Below, in pieces: positions 22,770-34,590 of a DNA stretch of 64,000 bases. The notes under the pieces were generated by a model. It was given only the letters and a program-made list of their open reading frames with translations. It was not told the DNA's origin and searched no databases. This DNA comes from Mactra quadrangularis (taxonomy: Eukaryota > Mollusca > Bivalvia > Venerida > Mactridae): the NCBI GenBank assembly GCA_025267735.1, contig CM046301.1, forward strand, positions 58,795,872 to 58,859,871, read 5' to 3'. How positions within the stretch are numbered: the stretch's first letter is position 1; every line of letters starts with the position of its first letter. The position numbers and the translations under genes were made by a program.

Positions 22770-24770
22770 AAAGCTCTGGAAAATAAAAGCAAATGTCATT
22801 TTGTTAATGCAAATCTAATGGTTGATTAAGGTCGCAGGATGACTCCCTGAAACAGTACGGGGAATGTACAAAATCTAAGCGTTTATGTACATAATTGAGG
22901 TAAAACAACTAGGTGTAAATTTCTCAAATACTTTTCCTATTTGAAAGTTGACAAAGGACGACAATGGACAAATCTTTTTTGTGGTCATATGAGCTTCTGG
23001 TGACTTGCTTTTGACAATTTTAACTGATGCTAAATATCCGATGATTCATTAATATTAAGATTATACCAAAATTTGAGAAGTTCATTATTCTTAATACAGT
23101 TGTATTATGCTTTTTTCTATCAATATTATGATTGAATCTTAGATGACTAAATAACTTAGCTAAACTGTTTAAAGTAAAATGTTAGCATTGATAAAATAAA
23201 TTGATACGATGATGTATTGCCTATTACATGTTATTCAATACCAATCTATTGAATTGACTAAATCTACGTGATTCAAATGGCAAACGAAATTTCAAGTATA
23301 AAACATGAGTATAAAAGCAAACAGCGTGGAACGTAAATTGAATTCTTTTGAAATGCAACGCTTGAATATTTGGCTAATTAGGTGTCGCATATGTTAGTAG
23401 ATAGCTTGTTTATTCATACTGTAACAACTTAGTTTTGGAAAGAAAATGAATTCATAAGTTATGGTAAGTAAGTATTTTATTTTTTTTAGTAAATATATGT
23501 TCATGTTTAAGTCCGGTTGTTTTCATATTTTGATGACAAAATGTATGTACCACTTTTTGGCTGTTTTTGTTTTTGCACACATCACTAGGTCTAAACTATC
23601 ACCAAGTACTTATGTACACTCTAAGTAATGGCGAGTGAACGAGAGTATGACAAAAAAGATGGCTGACAAAAGCACGACGCACTTGAACAAGACAGAATAT
23701 ACGTGATGTTAATGTCATTTAACCTTTTTAACATTTTATTAGCAATTTTTCTTTATTCTATTTTATATATCAGCTTTAAAGCAATGCTTTGTGTATTTTT
23801 CGAATATTTTTGTGCTTTATGCGTTACTGTTAAATCGGTACCACTACAGTGTCCATTTTGTAACTAAGAACGCTGTTCTCTCTGTTAGTTTACACTGACT
23901 AGTGCGACACCTACGCGCATGCCCAGAATGTCATATGGCATATGATGTGGATGTCTTAACTCTACTCCACAGATTGCAAAACAAATACACTCATTTAAAG
24001 TATAAGTACAATTATTATTCTATTTATTGCTGTTGAAAGTTTTATAATTAGATACACACATTAGAGACATGATATTTCCGTTCATAGAAGATAATAAACT
24101 GTCTTGACATCAGTAAGCCATTTGAATATAACAAGCAATCAGAGAACTGAACCAAATATATTTTAAAACCAGTTTAGTTTCTCCCATTTAAAGTTCGACT
24201 TAATTGCAAACGAATTCTTCTTTCTGTTATGATCTACTGCCACTTTTGATTAAGTCAATTGGTCATTCAGGTAAGCCATTAATAGATAATAACACAGCTT
24301 TCGTGCACTTCACTTCCCTCTTCAAAACCGCTTAATTTTAAGCAATATTTAGTGGATTTCACTTACAAAGAACCCCACAATGACATGACATTTTTTGCGC
24401 TCCTCTTCACCAATTATGATTCAATAATCCAATAGTAACTCTCTCCTCTCTGTTTCTCATGTTTAAAGTGTTTCACGTTATGCTTGTCATACTGAAAAAT
24501 CATGTGTGATTAATTAAAAAGTTAACTTTTATACTTTTGACATATGGCCGATGTTTGCAGGTAAATATTTACTTTCACGGTGAGTTAGACTTCAGTAGCA
24601 AATGAGTAAGCATATACATATAGGTATGATAAGTTAGTTTAAGAGCCGACTTGTTACTGCTTGAACAAGAGTAATGAAATAGCAAGAGTGGACATATAAC
24701 TGTGCTATTGTAATGATCAAGGAAAGTGTTTTCAAAACATACTTATAAATACAATGTACTGTCGTTTAAG
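22770..24770. other. No gene recognised; 3' flank of the lectin-like gene
   Basis: Any additional exon of the minus-strand lectin-like gene would lie here or further left, but none could be identified. A short ATGGCG open stretch at 23629 has no further support. Confidence 0.4.
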
Positions 24771-24777
24771 ACTTACG
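24771..24777 (-). promoter_or_regulatory. Candidate splice donor of the lectin-like gene
   Basis: On the minus strand AAC|GTAAGT is a near-consensus donor. It lies downstream of the annotated stop but in an open stretch of the frame that would apply without the 2-base loss, so the original exon probably ended at 24777. Confidence 0.5.
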
Positions 24778-24843
24778 TTAAACACTAGTTTGGTCGTGTA
24801 GGCCCTACCAATTCCTGATACAGACCCATCATTAACATCACTA

Positions 24844-27054
24844 TCAACATTTATGCCATTGTGTACATCGATTTGTAGTTCCATCAATAAGAATTCTTCC
24901 AGGTACCGACCCATCGTCCTCATTCCCATCAGCATTTGTGCCATTATGAACATATCGATTTGAAGTTCCATCAATAAGAGTTCTTCCAGGTACCGACCCA
25001 TTGTCCTCATCTCTTTCAGCATTTGTGCCATTATGAACATATCGATTTGTAGTTCCATCAATAAGAATTCTTCCAGGTACCGACCCATCGTCCTCATTCC
25101 CATCTGCATTCGTGCCATTATGAACATATCGATTTGTAGTTCCATCAATAAGAATTCTTCCAGGTACCGACCCATCGTCCTCATTCCCATCAGCATTTGT
25201 GCCATTATGAACATATCGATTTGTAGTTCCATCAATAAAAATTCTTCCAGGTACCGACCCATCGCCCTCATCCCTTTCAGCATTCCAGCCATTGTGTACA
25301 TATACATTTGTAGTTCCATTAATAAGAATTCTTCCAGGTACCGACCCATCGCCCTCATCCCTTTCAGCATTTGTGCCATTATGAACATATCGATTTGTAG
25401 TTCCATCAATAAGAATTCTTCCAGGTACCGACCCATCGCTCTCATCCCTTTCAGCATTCCAGCCATTGTGTACGTATACATTTGTAGTTCCATCAATAAG
25501 AATTCTTCCAGGTACCGACCCATCGCCCTCATCCCTTTCAGCATTTGTGCCATTATGAACATATCGATTTGTAGTTCCATCAATAAGAATTCTTCCAGGT
25601 ACCGACCCATCGCCCTCATCCCTTTCAGCATTCGTGCCATTATGAACATATCGATTTGTAGTTCCATCAATAAGAATTCTTCCAGGTACAGAGCCATCGT
25701 CCTCATCCCCATCAGCATTCCAGCCATTGTGTACATATACATTTGTAGTGCCATCATTATGAATTCTTCCTAATACTGCCCCATGGTCGATATCACTCTC
25801 AAAATTCCGACTATTGGAGTCATCATTTATTTTTGGAGCTGTTCTCTTTTGTTTCAGTGGTACTTTTATTTTGGCATTGCACTCCCGTAAAGCATTCCTG
25901 AAACACTTCATGGTCATCTTTGGCGGCCAACAAATGAGAATGATAATCCAAATTGTAAACATTGAAGAAAAGAGTATGAAACTATAAGACAGCAATGTAT
26001 TGTTTTCTATATAATAGCACACTGAAGGTCTACTGGCATTGCAGCTGTCCCTAAAAACAAACACATTGCCACCTTTGTACGATATAGATGCACACTCTGT
26101 TTTATTAAGCTTTTCCGTGTAAGTAAATATATCCCGAGAGCCATCTAAAGCAAATATTTTTCCAATATCAGCGTCATTCAATATACGTTGCAGAGTAATC
26201 AGATCAGGTTTATAAGTCAGGTAACCATTGTTTTCTTTACATAGTGATTGTGCCTTCTCACGACTGTATGAATTATCCCTTAAAATACATTGTTTACCAA
26301 TACCAACGTTATCATTTTCAATGCAATTTTCCAACAATGAGCTTGAATTTACATCGCACACTAATCCATCCATTGGTAAATCGCAGTCACCAAATACTAA
26401 ACGAACATTATCTGGCATAAACACTTGAATATACTGGCATAAATGCATAACACTGTCGTAATGTTTAATATAAGTGTCAACATTTATTGAATAAACAGTA
26501 AAGTAGTCATTCTTTATAATACCAGGGTAATTCCGACATTTATCTTTCACCAGCAATCCTTCGTCTTCCTCTGGTATACAACCACATATGTTGTTCGCGT
26601 CATTATAGCCAACTTTTATGTGCGACGTATTTGAGATATTTGTTTCAGTAATGCCAGCACAGAAAAGACTACACCCGTACAATGAGTACCTTTTCGAAGT
26701 GTTACGATCTACCGTATGTTCTGAAAAATATTCTGACAATTCAATGCATCCCACGTGCAGCATTGTTGGTGACAATAACACGTAACTCGCAGTACGTCCA
26801 ATTCCTTCTTCAAAGGGGTAATTTACTGTCATCATCATGAAAGAACGATATACATAAGCTAGTTCGTAGCGATAAAAGAGTCTAAACTGATCCTCACAGT
26901 TTCCATTAATTACCTCATATCCTGAATAACCATACAATTTCAAATATGTATTATACCATAAAAAAGGCAAAAAAGTAACACAACCAATAAGTCCTAAAAA
27001 AGAAATTAAGATGGCTTTTTTACGTTCCCAAAGAATTCTATTCCTAATTTCCAT
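24844..27054 (-). CDS. Membrane protein with WSC-like and C-type-lectin-like domains and a 29-residue repeat tail
   Basis: The start is the ATG at 27054-27052 (MEIRNR...), preceded in frame by a stop 54 bases upstream; the product is 736 residues. Seen in order: basic N-terminus and hydrophobic span 14-34 (signal anchor or uncleaved signal); Cys-rich region 100-173 with C103, C128, C132, C157, C159 and C173 and the pattern HVGC...CSLFCAG...ICGC, resembling a WSC carbohydrate-binding domain; C-type-lectin-like domain about 256-348 with C256, C272, C321, C338 and C346; second span 354-376; basic stretch; then from about 425 ten full copies of a 29-residue unit (GSVPGRILIDGTTNRYVHNG...) and one broken copy. 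Six or more N-glycosylation sequons lie between the spans (N118, N139, N142, N236, N317, N339). Ligand-binding EPN/QPD and WND motifs were not seen, so sugar binding is not assured. A glycan-sensing surface receptor with both termini cytoplasmic is inferred. The frame breaks in the last repeat. Confidence 0.8.
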   Translation of the reverse strand: MEIRNRILWERKKAILISFLGLIGCVTFLPFLWYNTYLKLYGYSGYEVINGNCEDQFRLFYRYELAYVYRSFMMMTVNYPFEEGIGRTASYVLLSPTMLHVGCIELSEYFSEHTVDRNTSKRYSLYGCSLFCAGITETNISNTSHIKVGYNDANNICGCIPEEDEGLLVKDKCRNYPGIIKNDYFTVYSINVDTYIKHYDSVMHLCQYIQVFMPDNVRLVFGDCDLPMDGLVCDVNSSSLLENCIENDNVGIGKQCILRDNSYSREKAQSLCKENNGYLTYKPDLITLQRILNDADIGKIFALDGSRDIFTYTEKLNKTECASISYKGGNVFVFRDSCNASRPSVCYYIENNTLLSYSFILFSSMFTIWIIILICWPPKMTMKCFRNALRECNAKIKVPLKQKRTAPKINDDSNSRNFESDIDHGAVLGRIHNDGTTNVYVHNGWNADGDEDDGSVPGRILIDGTTNRYVHNGTNAERDEGDGSVPGRILIDGTTNRYVHNGTNAERDEGDGSVPGRILIDGTTNVYVHNGWNAERDESDGSVPGRILIDGTTNRYVHNGTNAERDEGDGSVPGRILINGTTNVYVHNGWNAERDEGDGSVPGRIFIDGTTNRYVHNGTNADGNEDDGSVPGRILIDGTTNRYVHNGTNADGNEDDGSVPGRILIDGTTNRYVHNGTNAERDEDNGSVPGRTLIDGTSNRYVHNGTNADGNEDDGSVPGRILIDGTTNRCTQWHKC
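24846..25785 (-). repeat. 87-bp coding tandem repeat
   Basis: gaattcttcc or gagttcttcc occurs at 24891, 24978, 25065 and onward every 87 bases. The length is a multiple of three, so the coding frame and two other long frames (one antisense) stay open. Two unit types alternate in part: NRYVHNGTNA and NVYVHNGWNA. Confidence 0.95.
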
Positions 27055-27059
27055 TATGA

Positions 27060-28500
27060 TAGTAATGGTAAATACATGCACATTCACGTTGAAGATGCTT
27101 AACTTTCACTAGATGTACGTTTTTATTTTTTCCATCTATCTGACGTAGTTCAAACACATAAACAATAACTTATATTAACTAACAGAAGCACTAAAAACTG
27201 TTTAATTGATACAGTACTGTTGTTCACTGAGCCTCATGAAAAACGTATGCATATAAATTCCTGATGAAGTCTATTCATACAATTAACGTATCTGTTTAGA
27301 CCACGCTAAATGTCTGTCATTAAATAGGAAATTGTGTTGTAAACACAGACTTACAGTAATTGAAACGTTGGGGCGGGTCTATACTTGTTATTGAGGTTCC
27401 AGCACAAAAACGGCTGTACAGATTCATGTCTATTTTTCGTTGAATGCTTGAAAATAGTTCAAAGATATAATTTTCTTAATACAATTGCAGATGATGATAA
27501 GTAGATCTGAAATACCAAAGTCAAATGTAAGCAAGTAGTTTTATATTCTATGTGAAGTATTTATGTAAATGCAAGTTTCTTTTACCTCTGTTATGTAAGC
27601 AGGGAGCTTTTACCTCTATGTAAAATTTCTTCATGATTGGTCTGACGTTTTCATTTTAGTTCCACCCTAGGAAGATTAATTAGATTAGAATCTTGAACAT
27701 CCGTTGAATATTTATGACACTTAAATTTACACATTCTAGAATAAAGACATTTATACATGTAACTACCATGGATAATACATGTACATACAAGTCACCGTTA
27801 GGAATTGGACTCTAACTATACATCGAATCCGGCTGACCAAATATATTCCGTGTCGCGACTGGTCTCACAATTGCATGAAAAGTCAGCAATCATATCGATC
27901 TATTTCGTTTAGTTAAGATTTTGTTAGTTTCTTAAAATGAGCTGACAGTCGCAAATAGTCTGATGAGAATATTGATAAAAGATAAAAAAATCCAATAAAA
28001 CACACACGTGTACGTGCAAAATCATTGCATGTGTAAAATACAGTTTTAAGTCATTGAGAAGGTCAAAAATTATTAATCAAGTTAGTTTTATTTAACGGAG
28101 ATATTCAATTGGTCATATAGAATGATATCTGATTGAACATTTTGAAACGATATGTCCCAACGTGCTCAAATGTCTTTGCAATCGTATTATCATGAATAAG
28201 TTATTAATCCAAACTTATATAGCACTTCTATTCATGTATAAGCATGTACAAAAGTGCTTTACAGATACAATGTAATTCAAAATTAAATGAATGAAAAACA
28301 TTATAAAATCATATTACCAAAGTGTATGGACATGAAGCAGTCAACAAACAATTATGTACTGTAGAATACATTTTTTGTATTTTATAAAACATATAGTAAA
28401 GAGAGACATGTAAAAAATGTCTGTGTGACCGTTGCTCAATACCTTTATATATGCCGATAACAATATCCTCGGCGATAACATTAGCAGTTTCATAGGTTGT
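27060..28500. other. 5' flank of the lectin-like gene, nothing else recognised
   Basis: AT-rich. No TATA box, upstream exon or repeat family could be assigned with confidence. Confidence 0.4.
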
Positions 28501-28510
28501 GTGTTTATTT

Positions 28511-28789
28511 ATGTTGAGTTTAACGCCGTAGCAACACATTGTATATAGGTCATATAACGGCGGTCAGTCAACCTACTCACTCCTCCTGGAAAGGCTAAAT
28601 CTCCGGATTTAGCTGTTAACCAACTACTAAGCGCATATATAATTAAAAATCATTGGTAGGAGGGTCAATGGTTGTAGAAATAATTTCATGACAAAGCTCC
28701 AAGAAAGTATGCCCCGCCCGGAAATCTAACCCACGCACCCTCAACCAGTCGACTTGCGTCCTCCCAACTGAGCTAGCCGGACGGCTCGT
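28511..28789 (-). mobile_element. tRNA-derived SINE, family C
   Basis: On the minus strand: head with GGCTAGCTCAGTTGG (A box) and a degraded B box GGGTTAGATTTCC, then the body shared with 2222-2420 (on plus: cgccgtagcaacacattg, ggtcatataacggcggtcag). Confidence 0.75.
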
Positions 28790-29433
28790 AAATACTTAAA
28801 CTTAAACTTTTTTTTTCATTTGATTAAACGCCTATTTCTATATAACATATACTTCACAATGGAGCTACAATAAGAATGTTAACTATCATTTCGATACAAA
28901 ACACTTTTTCTAAAATAAAGACTAACTTACTAGTTTTCCATACATAAGTAGCGCAGGCCATAATTCCTATCTTAAATTTCTTGATTCTATTTTTAGCATA
29001 CTTAAGTTTAAGCGCGTTTCACAAACATTTTACAGTTTAATCCGTTCTTAATTAGTCTAAGTTATGAGTGAAAGTTTAATCAAGTGAACGGGTAGATTAA
29101 ACCAATGTAAACATTACTTAAATATAAACAAATGATTAAACGTTTGTTTAAATTTTATGTTTGGCTGGCTATAGAGACCCTAGACGATGGGAATTCCGAC
29201 GAAGGAAAACTCAGTGTGGTTTAGGAAGTATGTCGAAAGAGAGAATATAATTGATCAGAGTTACAGATTTTCATCTGCTATGATTCATTTCATCGTTGAA
29301 TTTATTTGTACCCTCACCTATAAGACGGAGTATGACAGTTTTTGCACTTCTTCAAGACTTAGTGTTGGCCGAGTTGAGTTTCTGTATTATTATATGAATA
29401 ATAATAAAACAAGCAGATTAAAGCGAATAAATA

Positions 29434-32400
29434 CACTGCAAAAACAGGTGTTTTGCTTTTAAACACTTTTTAAAACACTTTTCTGTTACACTTTTAAAAC
29501 ATGTTACCACTTTAAACATGTAACATGTTTTGCTTTAAAACATGCTCGTGTTTTCTTATAAAACATTACACATATCAAAATAACACACCAGAACGCATTG
29601 AAAACATGTAAAAGTGTTTTAAATTAAAACACTTGACGCGTTTAAAATCAAAACACTTTCTTGTTACACTTTTTGCACACGTAACGCCATATTAAAACAC
29701 TTCATGTGTTTTCTTGATAAACACTGAACATGTTTGTATTTTTCACATGTTTTGTTGCAAAGCTGAAACTTATTGCTTTAAGAGCACTGTTCGCTGAGTC
29801 TTCTAAAATGAAACCTTGACTAACTAACAATGTTATTTAATCAAAGTCACGGCTGAAAATATGCAGATAAATAAAAAACATAATTTGAAAAGATTAAATT
29901 ATCATTTATTTGTCATAAAAATGCAACCATAATTTACTTTGAGTGACTAAAATAATAGTAAGTTAAAATATTTTACTTGTGATTATTTCCTTCATAACAT
30001 ACACACACAAAGCTATTAAATAGTAATAATGTGTCACTTGTACATACAGTCTCTTTTCCAATGGGGTTTGACTCCCCTACACAAAATTTTGCAAAAACAT
30101 TAGTGTACTTGAAACATTATTAAGATGGATTTTAAGTCATTTTTAAGTTTATGTATTAACTTAACTCTCCTCTTCTTCAGAACATGCACTTAACTAAAGT
30201 GTAACAAAAGATCTCTGCATTAAACACTATCTTATTGAAACTAAAAATTTTATAACACCAACTTAATGAAATAATTATATTCATTTCATAAGTATATTGT
30301 TCACTTATTATGTCATTGACTTTTGTTCAATCTAAAAACATCAAGAATCTTAAGCCCAGTCACACCTACATGACTATGACTATTGACCAAGATGTAAACT
30401 AGTAGAAATTTAAAGAAGAGTGGTCATTTTCACAAAAAAAAATACATAAAAATCATTGTAAGTAAAAATCAGGAAAACATTTATAATACCTTTCTTCTTT
30501 GTCCAATAAACTTGAACTAAAATATTCTCTAATATGGTAGAATAATGAATTCTTTCTTAAATTCATATCATGATAATTATTATATTATATCTTTTAGGCT
30601 TTGAACTTAAAATGTTTTAAATTGGCTCACAATACCTATTTCTTTGAGATTTTTTTTGTGAAAATGCCCACAGAATCTTAGACAGTGTGATGAATTAGTA
30701 TTGAAAAAATACAAGCAATTTATATCATTGTTCTTAATATCAAATATATAATCCAAGGCTCTTTATATTATCATTTATCTGGTTATAAATTAATAGTTCA
30801 ATTGTATTTGGATTAACTTTTGTATTCTACATCCTCTTTCTTCTTTCCCTCTATCTTATATCATCATGTACCATCTCTAACATATATTTCAACTTCTATC
30901 GAACTTAAATGATGGATGTTTGATTGTTTCTGAAATATATACATTACAATTGTAAAAATACTTTAAGGGCTACTTTGTTGATAATTCTATATTATAGATA
31001 GACTTGACATGTGCTGTATTATTGTGAAGCAATTTCTATACAGTTTAAAAGATATATACCAGTATGAGTTACTCTCACTTATAGTAATATATTTAAAAAT
31101 TTGCTGTTATTAAAATTTTTAAAAGGCTAAATAAGCCGTAACATTCCAAAGTAGTAGTTTAAACTCTAGTACCGGGTTATAAATAGGACTTCTGCACTAT
31201 GCTAGGTTGAACAAACCAAAAATTATATTACTAACTTTCAGTGAATTAACTTACTTTGTAAGACGGGAACTCATATATACACAACTCATTCAACAAAATG
31301 GTTCCATTTCTCAGTTATTAGCATTGTCTCTGCCTTTCCTTCCAAAAGGTGTAAGTATAGTAAATAACCAACCTGAATAAAAATGAAAATAACAATATTA
31401 AATTCAAGGATTCATGATAATATGATGACACACTCAAACTCAATCACATTCTAGTCTTAAATTAATAAAAATATAACAGGATAAAACATGTATGCTTAAC
31501 CAGGGCCTAAAATGAGAATAGCTGTGCTTAGGGCACCCGACTACCTAAATAAGTTGGCGACCTTAGAGTTTTTATTTTAAAGTCAGCAAACTTTGGTGGT
31601 TTTTGTGTTCATAACTGCAAAAAATAGTGATTTTACGAGTAAAAAGCAACAACAAAAAACCTACCCTACCTCTCATTTCTCTGGCTGTTCCCATAAACAC
31701 AGAATTTTATCTTGGCCTAACCACCATGGAAAAAAAGCCTGTCATGTATGTTTAATGTATCACTAAATAACTTGTTTCACAGTCTGAGTATTATTTTCAT
31801 ATCATTTCTTCAAGCATCTGCTCTTTTTCCCTAAAATACATTGTATAAAGTAACAACATTGAAAATTTAAAACAATTCCTCATCTGCAGTGTGTAATTAC
31901 ACCCCTTCCATATAAAAATAGAGCTATTTTAAGTGTATATTTTATAATTGCTATATGCTTTTTGTGATAAAGATGGGGTGACGAAATTAGGACAGGAACG
32001 AAATTAGGACCCCGAAAAATGCTTTAAGTGTATGAGGTGGGGTGACGAAATTAGGACATGAACGAAATTAGGACCCCGAAAAATGCTTTAAGTGTACGAG
32101 GTGGGGTGACGAAATTAGGACAGGGATGAAATTAGGTACTAGCTATTGAATTAGACCAACAACAAACGCACAAACTAACTGAGTAAATATTAACAATATA
32201 AATGCAGAAGGGAATGCAAAAATTGATTCAAGAAAGTTAATATTTTCTTTTTAAACAAATAGCTGTGTAGGCGCCACTGATCCTAAATGACCACAGATAA
32301 TACCAACGAAATTCAAAGAATGTCGCGAAAACTGATGACAAAATGTATCACACGTCAAAAAGCTCTTTCCTTTGCATAAATTTTATTACTAAATTTCAAA

Positions 32401-33026
32401 ACTTGAGACTGAAAACACGACAGGTGATAAAGCGACCCAAGAAATATTAAAGTAATACAATACTTACACTAATGTTCCGACGATTTTCTGGGCGCGAGCA
32501 GACAACGCTTCAACCTTGAATTCGAACATTCCATAATCTCCAAACGAAACTACTTGGTGATTGGGACAATATAGTTTTCACATTAACAATGTTAATTCAC
32601 TATTAAAGAATACTTACCGATCCATTCTTAATATATTTACATATCTGTGTGTTTATAAAAAAAGTCAAAGCTTTGCTAAGAGACTATAAAGTGTGTTCGT
32701 TTTGCACACTAGTGAAAACGCACGTGTTTTACATTTCCGTATCTGGTAAAAAAAATACGCAAAAATCCGTATTTTAATGAAGATGTTGGGTCTAATATAT
32801 CGTTTTGTAGTTACATTTGTTTCTCCATTGCGATAATTAATTTTTCAGACGAACAAATTTTAACGATTGAAAATGGTACCGTTTAAAAGTAAAACACTGC
32901 TGATTTACTTAAATCACTAAAACGCTAAGTGTTACTATATTAAACGGATGTGTTACGAAAGTAAATTGCAGTGTTTTCGTTTTAAACACTTATAAAACAT
33001 GTTACGTGTTCCCATTTTTTACAGTG
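29434..33026. mobile_element. Putative CACTG-ended transposon, 3.6 kb, no coding capacity seen
   Basis: The left end CACTGCAAAAACAGG and the right end ending tttttacagtg are inverted and flanked by TA. Both ends are packed with permutations of aaaacatgtta and gtgttttaaa (29440-29760 and 32870-33026), as in the subterminal repeats of EnSpm/CACTA elements. The interior is very AT-rich with only a short tandem repeat at 31973. No transposase is legible. The boundaries rest on short matches. Confidence 0.45.
31973..32165. repeat. 64-bp tandem repeat, 2.5 units
   Basis: ggggtgacgaaattaggac occurs at 31975, 32039 and 32103. Each unit itself contains gacgaaattaggac twice. Its higher GC contrasts with its surroundings. 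Confidence 0.88.
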
Positions 33027-33029
33027 TAC

Positions 33030-34585
33030 TTAATCAATTTCGATCGTCATTCTGTTAAGATTTTAGAGATGACCAATCATTCCAACAGAAAATTGATTGA
33101 TTTGATTTATTCATTTCCATAATTTTTTAATTTTAATACGCATTCGTCACCAAATCGTACCGTAATCCAACGGTTTTATTATTAATATTATTCTCGTATT
33201 ATAACACATTGCAATCATACCTTTATGCAATGCCTTTAACATTCCCTAAATCTAAATACATGTTAACAACAATAAATGGGACTTCGTTGCCTTTTTCGCT
33301 TAAATATTTACACCTATATTCAGCATTTTGTTTGAGAGGCATGACATAACAAATATGCTAAATTCATTCTTTAAGATTCATAGCTTGTAGATTTTAACAA
33401 TAATTAGAGATATAAACAGTTCATATTTTCCAATGCGTAATGAAAGTCGAACCATTTTAAAAGATAGGTTATGTAAACGTTTTTTAACTACCATACTATT
33501 GCAAGACATGCAATGCATGTTAAATACACTGTCCAGCCAATCCGCGAATGTCAAACCTATTGTAAGACAGTAAGAGAATGTCAAGCATATTGTAAGGCGG
33601 ACATCATTTGCCAAAAGCCACTATAAGCGATTTTCGAACTGTTTAATGAAGAAATAGTTGTCACGCTACCTAACGGGCAATAACTGACTGATCCGTACAG
33701 GTACAAGTAATGCTTTAGTGTGACTGCCTGGAACATTTTATATAATTCAAAAAGTTGTAAACCAAATATTTAGCAAAGGGTACTTTTATCACACACAAGT
33801 AATACATTTGACACATTTTTAAGTAAGCCAAAACTGGCATCATAGTCTGTATTGCAATTTTTCAGATTTTGTTATTCAAATTAAATAACGCTCGTCTCCA
33901 AACTTAGATAATACCCAAGAGATACGATATTTCGTATGAATCTTATAACTATTCCCTGATATCCTCAACTGATTACCTACTTATCACTCATTATTCAATT
34001 TTCACTGATGCACAATATTTTATTTTCGAAAAATACTTAACTCTAACTTATTTAAGTACAGCAATGAAGTGATTGTAACACGTTGGACATCTAGTTCTCT
34101 AAGGTAATTTTGTTGGTTTAAGTTTGGGTCGCTGATATCAACCCTAAATTTATACTTATGTAAGAAAGGCTTCGTGAAATCCACTTAGAATATTATATAA
34201 GATACTCATAGTTACGGCCAAAATATTTAAGACAATCTTAAATTTATTTAAGTTATGAAATCGTTCGTGAAACCGGACCATGACCTTCCAACAACAGATA
34301 CATGGCACCTATTAATATTGTTACGGTACAGAAAGGGAATGAAACCAGCAACAAACTATAATTAACAAATAGATGTTTATTTAACTACAGAACTGTATAA
34401 AAAGTTACAAACAGAAGAAAATATACAACAGTAAATAAAACCTGAAGTCCGTAAGTTTTGACAGTTCACTGATCCTGGTTAAAATCCAATGTTCACTGAT
34501 CCTGGTTAAAATCCAACGTTGTTAAATATCCAAATTTATAAGTATTCCGAAATTTAAATCCAATTTTTAATGTAAATTTTATAAT
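33030..34585. other. No gene recognised
   Basis: AT-rich. A 32-base direct duplication (ttcactgatcctggttaaaa) sits at about 34465-34520 next to the Tc1-like element. No exon is supported. Confidence 0.4.
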
Positions 34586-34590
34586 CCAAC

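Noticed and set aside
23629..23700. First exon beginning ATGGCGAGTGAACGAGAG
   Set aside because: It reaches a stop after 12 codons and no donor or homology supports it.
24732..25757. 341-codon minus-strand frame rich in Met and Leu
   Set aside because: Offset frame of the same repeat. Only its final part is of interest, as the probable original continuation of the lectin-like exon.
25033..25773. 246-codon plus-strand frame (repeating MNISICSSINKNSSRYRPI)
   Set aside because: Antisense shadow of the 87-bp coding repeat; open only because the period is a multiple of three.
27055..27087. Longer N-terminus for the lectin-like gene
   Set aside because: The upstream codon at 27087 is GTG, not ATG, with an in-frame stop shortly before; the ATG at 27054 is preferred.
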